NCBI GenBank assembly: GCA_016292705.1
Contig: JAEDHZ010000079.1
Coordinates: 1 to 7,004 of the forward strand
Direction of reading: 5' to 3'
Length of the DNA stretch: 7,004 nucleotides
Source: Clostridiaceae bacterium
GTDB taxonomy: Bacteria; Bacillota; Clostridia; Oscillospirales; Acutalibacteraceae
Positions within the stretch are counted from its first letter, which is position 1. Each line of letters starts with the position of its first letter. Shown piece by piece: positions 6,009-7,004 of this stretch. The position numbers and the translations under genes are program-made. The notes under the pieces are model-generated. The model had not been told where the DNA came from. It saw only the letters and a list, made by a program, of their open reading frames with translations, and did not search any database.

Positions 6009-6037
6009 TTGAAGTGCAGAAAGCTTTTTGATATACT
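6009..6037 (+). promoter_or_regulatory. Sigma-A promoter of the DMT transporter gene
   Basis: TTGAAG (6009-6014), a 17-nt spacer and TATACT (6032-6037) match the sigma-A layout, with four and five of six consensus bases. Transcription would start near 6044 and leave a leader of about 63 nt. Confidence 0.6.
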
Positions 6038-6050
6038 TTTCTGTGTTGCA

Positions 6051-6085
6051 CTGACGCACATGAGAAAGTCAGGTAACCTCTGATT
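6051..6085 (+). other. Leader segment with two mutually exclusive hairpins
   Basis: GTCAG at 6068-6072 can pair with CTGAC at 6051-6055 (5 bp, 12-nt loop), or within AGTCAG (6067-6072) with CTGATT (6080-6085) (6 bp including one G-U). The two pairings exclude each other, and the second sits just ahead of the weak ribosome binding site. The stems are short, so a regulatory role is only possible. Confidence 0.2.
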
Positions 6086-6092
6086 AAATATC

Positions 6093-6098
6093 GGGAAG
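6093..6098 (+). promoter_or_regulatory. Weak ribosome binding site of the DMT transporter gene
   Basis: GGGAAG lies 8 nt before the ATG at 6107. The match to the Shine-Dalgarno consensus is partial, but spacing is good and no better start is nearby. Confidence 0.5.
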
Positions 6099-6106
6099 TA
6101 ATAAAG

Positions 6107-7004
6107 ATGAGAGAAGACAGAAAAAACAATTTAACGGGCAGTATTCTGCTGACAATCTGCGCTGTTGTCTGGGGCAGCTCGTTTGTTTCCCAGAGCACCG
6201 GTGCCGAATTTGTCGGGCCGTTCACTTTTATGGGACTGAGGTCGTTGCTCGGCAGTGCAACCCTGCTGCCTGTGATTCTGGTGAAAGATTTTGTTCAAAA
6301 AAAGCGCGGAAAATATATCGGGATGAAAACAAAGAAAGAACGCCTTTTTTTCCTCAAGGGTGCGCTTTCCTGTGGCGTTACACTCTGCGTTGCCTCCTGC
6401 TTGCAGCAAATAGGTATTGACAAGGGAACCTCCTCAGGAAAAGCAGGCTTCATTACTGCGTTTTATATTCTGCTTGTTCCGATTTTCAGCGTTGCGCTCA
6501 AAAAAAAGATTCGTCCGATAATCTGGCCGTGTGCGGCTGCCGCTCTCGGAGGGCTTTATCTGCTTTGCGTTAATGAAAACAGCATTCAAAGCTCGGATGC
6601 CTATGTTCTTGCCTGTGCTGTCTGCTTTACCGTTCAGATACTCATCGTTGACACCGTTTCTCCAAAGGTTGACGGAATAAAGCTTTCCTGCTGCCAATTC
6701 CTTGTTGTCGGCGTGCTTTGTCTTGCTCCGATGTTCATTTTTGAAGATGTTTCGCTTGAAAACATCAAGGCTGCCGCTGCGTCAATTGCGTATTCGGGCA
6801 TTATGTCAAGCGGAGTTGCTTATACGCTTCAGATCCTCGGTCAGAAGCGGACCGAGCCCACCGTTGCCTCCATGATTATGAGCCTTGAGTCCGTCTTTGC
6901 GCTGATTTCGGGAATGATAATTCTGCATGAGATTCCGAGCGCAAGGGAGGCTGTCGGCTGCGTAATCATGTTTGCCGCAATAATTGTTGCACAGCTTCCG
7001 GGCA
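6107..7004 (+). CDS. DMT-superfamily (EamA) inner-membrane transporter, 3' truncated
   Basis: The frame opens at ATG 6107 and stays open for 299 residues to the right edge, so only the last few residues are probably missing (family length about 300). Hydrophobic segments alternate with short polar loops in the ten-helix, two-repeat pattern of EamA permeases: roughly 11-31, 37-59, 82-104, 112-131, 138-154, 164-184, 194-212, 222-246, 253-273 and 281-297. Family landmarks are AVVWGSSF in helix 1, the GKAGFITAFYILLVPIFS stretch in the first repeat, and SLESVFALISG plus LHE in the second. Such proteins export or import small metabolites, often amino acids; the substrate cannot be read from sequence. 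A positively charged loop (KKRGKY...KTKKERL, 65-80) after helix 2 suits a cytoplasmic face. It is divergent from the ceramidase-like gene and has its own promoter. Confidence 0.9.
   Translation, partial: MREDRKNNLTGSILLTICAVVWGSSFVSQSTGAEFVGPFTFMGLRSLLGSATLLPVILVKDFVQKKRGKYIGMKTKKERLFFLKGALSCGVTLCVASCLQQIGIDKGTSSGKAGFITAFYILLVPIFSVALKKKIRPIIWPCAAAALGGLYLLCVNENSIQSSDAYVLACAVCFTVQILIVDTVSPKVDGIKLSCCQFLVVGVLCLAPMFIFEDVSLENIKAAAASIAYSGIMSSGVAYTLQILGQKRTEPTVASMIMSLESVFALISGMIILHEIPSAREAVGCVIMFAAIIVAQLPG

Overview
The window reads as ordinary low-to-mid GC Firmicutes chromosome, most likely from an anaerobic gut-type Clostridia member. The grounds are purine-rich Shine-Dalgarno sites (AAGGAG, AAAGGAG, GGGGAG), sigma-A-type promoters, U-tailed intrinsic terminators, AT-rich intergenic gaps and the protein families present. 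The exact genus cannot be read from the sequence. It carries six protein genes, two of them cut by the window edges. I see no tRNA, rRNA, CRISPR array or insertion sequence.

Layout. The left end holds the C-terminal part of a HAD-superfamily phosphatase (2-508, +). After a short gap with a promoter, a single-gene unit encodes a CoA-acylating methylmalonate-semialdehyde-type aldehyde dehydrogenase (632-2149, +), closed by a strong intrinsic terminator. Directly behind it, facing the other way, is the terminator of a two-gene minus-strand operon: a free-standing NRPS-condensation-like acyltransferase (2519-3919, -) followed 26 nt later by a discrete 76-residue acyl carrier protein (2262-2492, -). 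This operon has a good promoter of its own at 3957-3985, with two kinds of short direct repeat around and upstream of it. Upstream on the same strand is a secreted neutral-ceramidase-like zinc amidase (4089-5834, -). A 270-nt divergent intergenic region separates it from a DMT/EamA-family membrane transporter (6107 to the right edge, +), which has its own promoter.

How they may work together. The clearest functional pair is the carrier protein and the condensation-like enzyme: an acyl group on the carrier's phosphopantetheine arm would be passed to an amine or alcohol acceptor. There is no adenylation, ketosynthase or thioesterase domain in the window, so the acyl loading step must come from elsewhere. 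The neighbouring secreted ceramidase-like enzyme belongs to a family that cleaves N-acyl amide bonds, so the locus could make and break the same class of acyl amide. That link is inference from adjacency only. The dehydrogenase, phosphatase and transporter look like independent neighbours.
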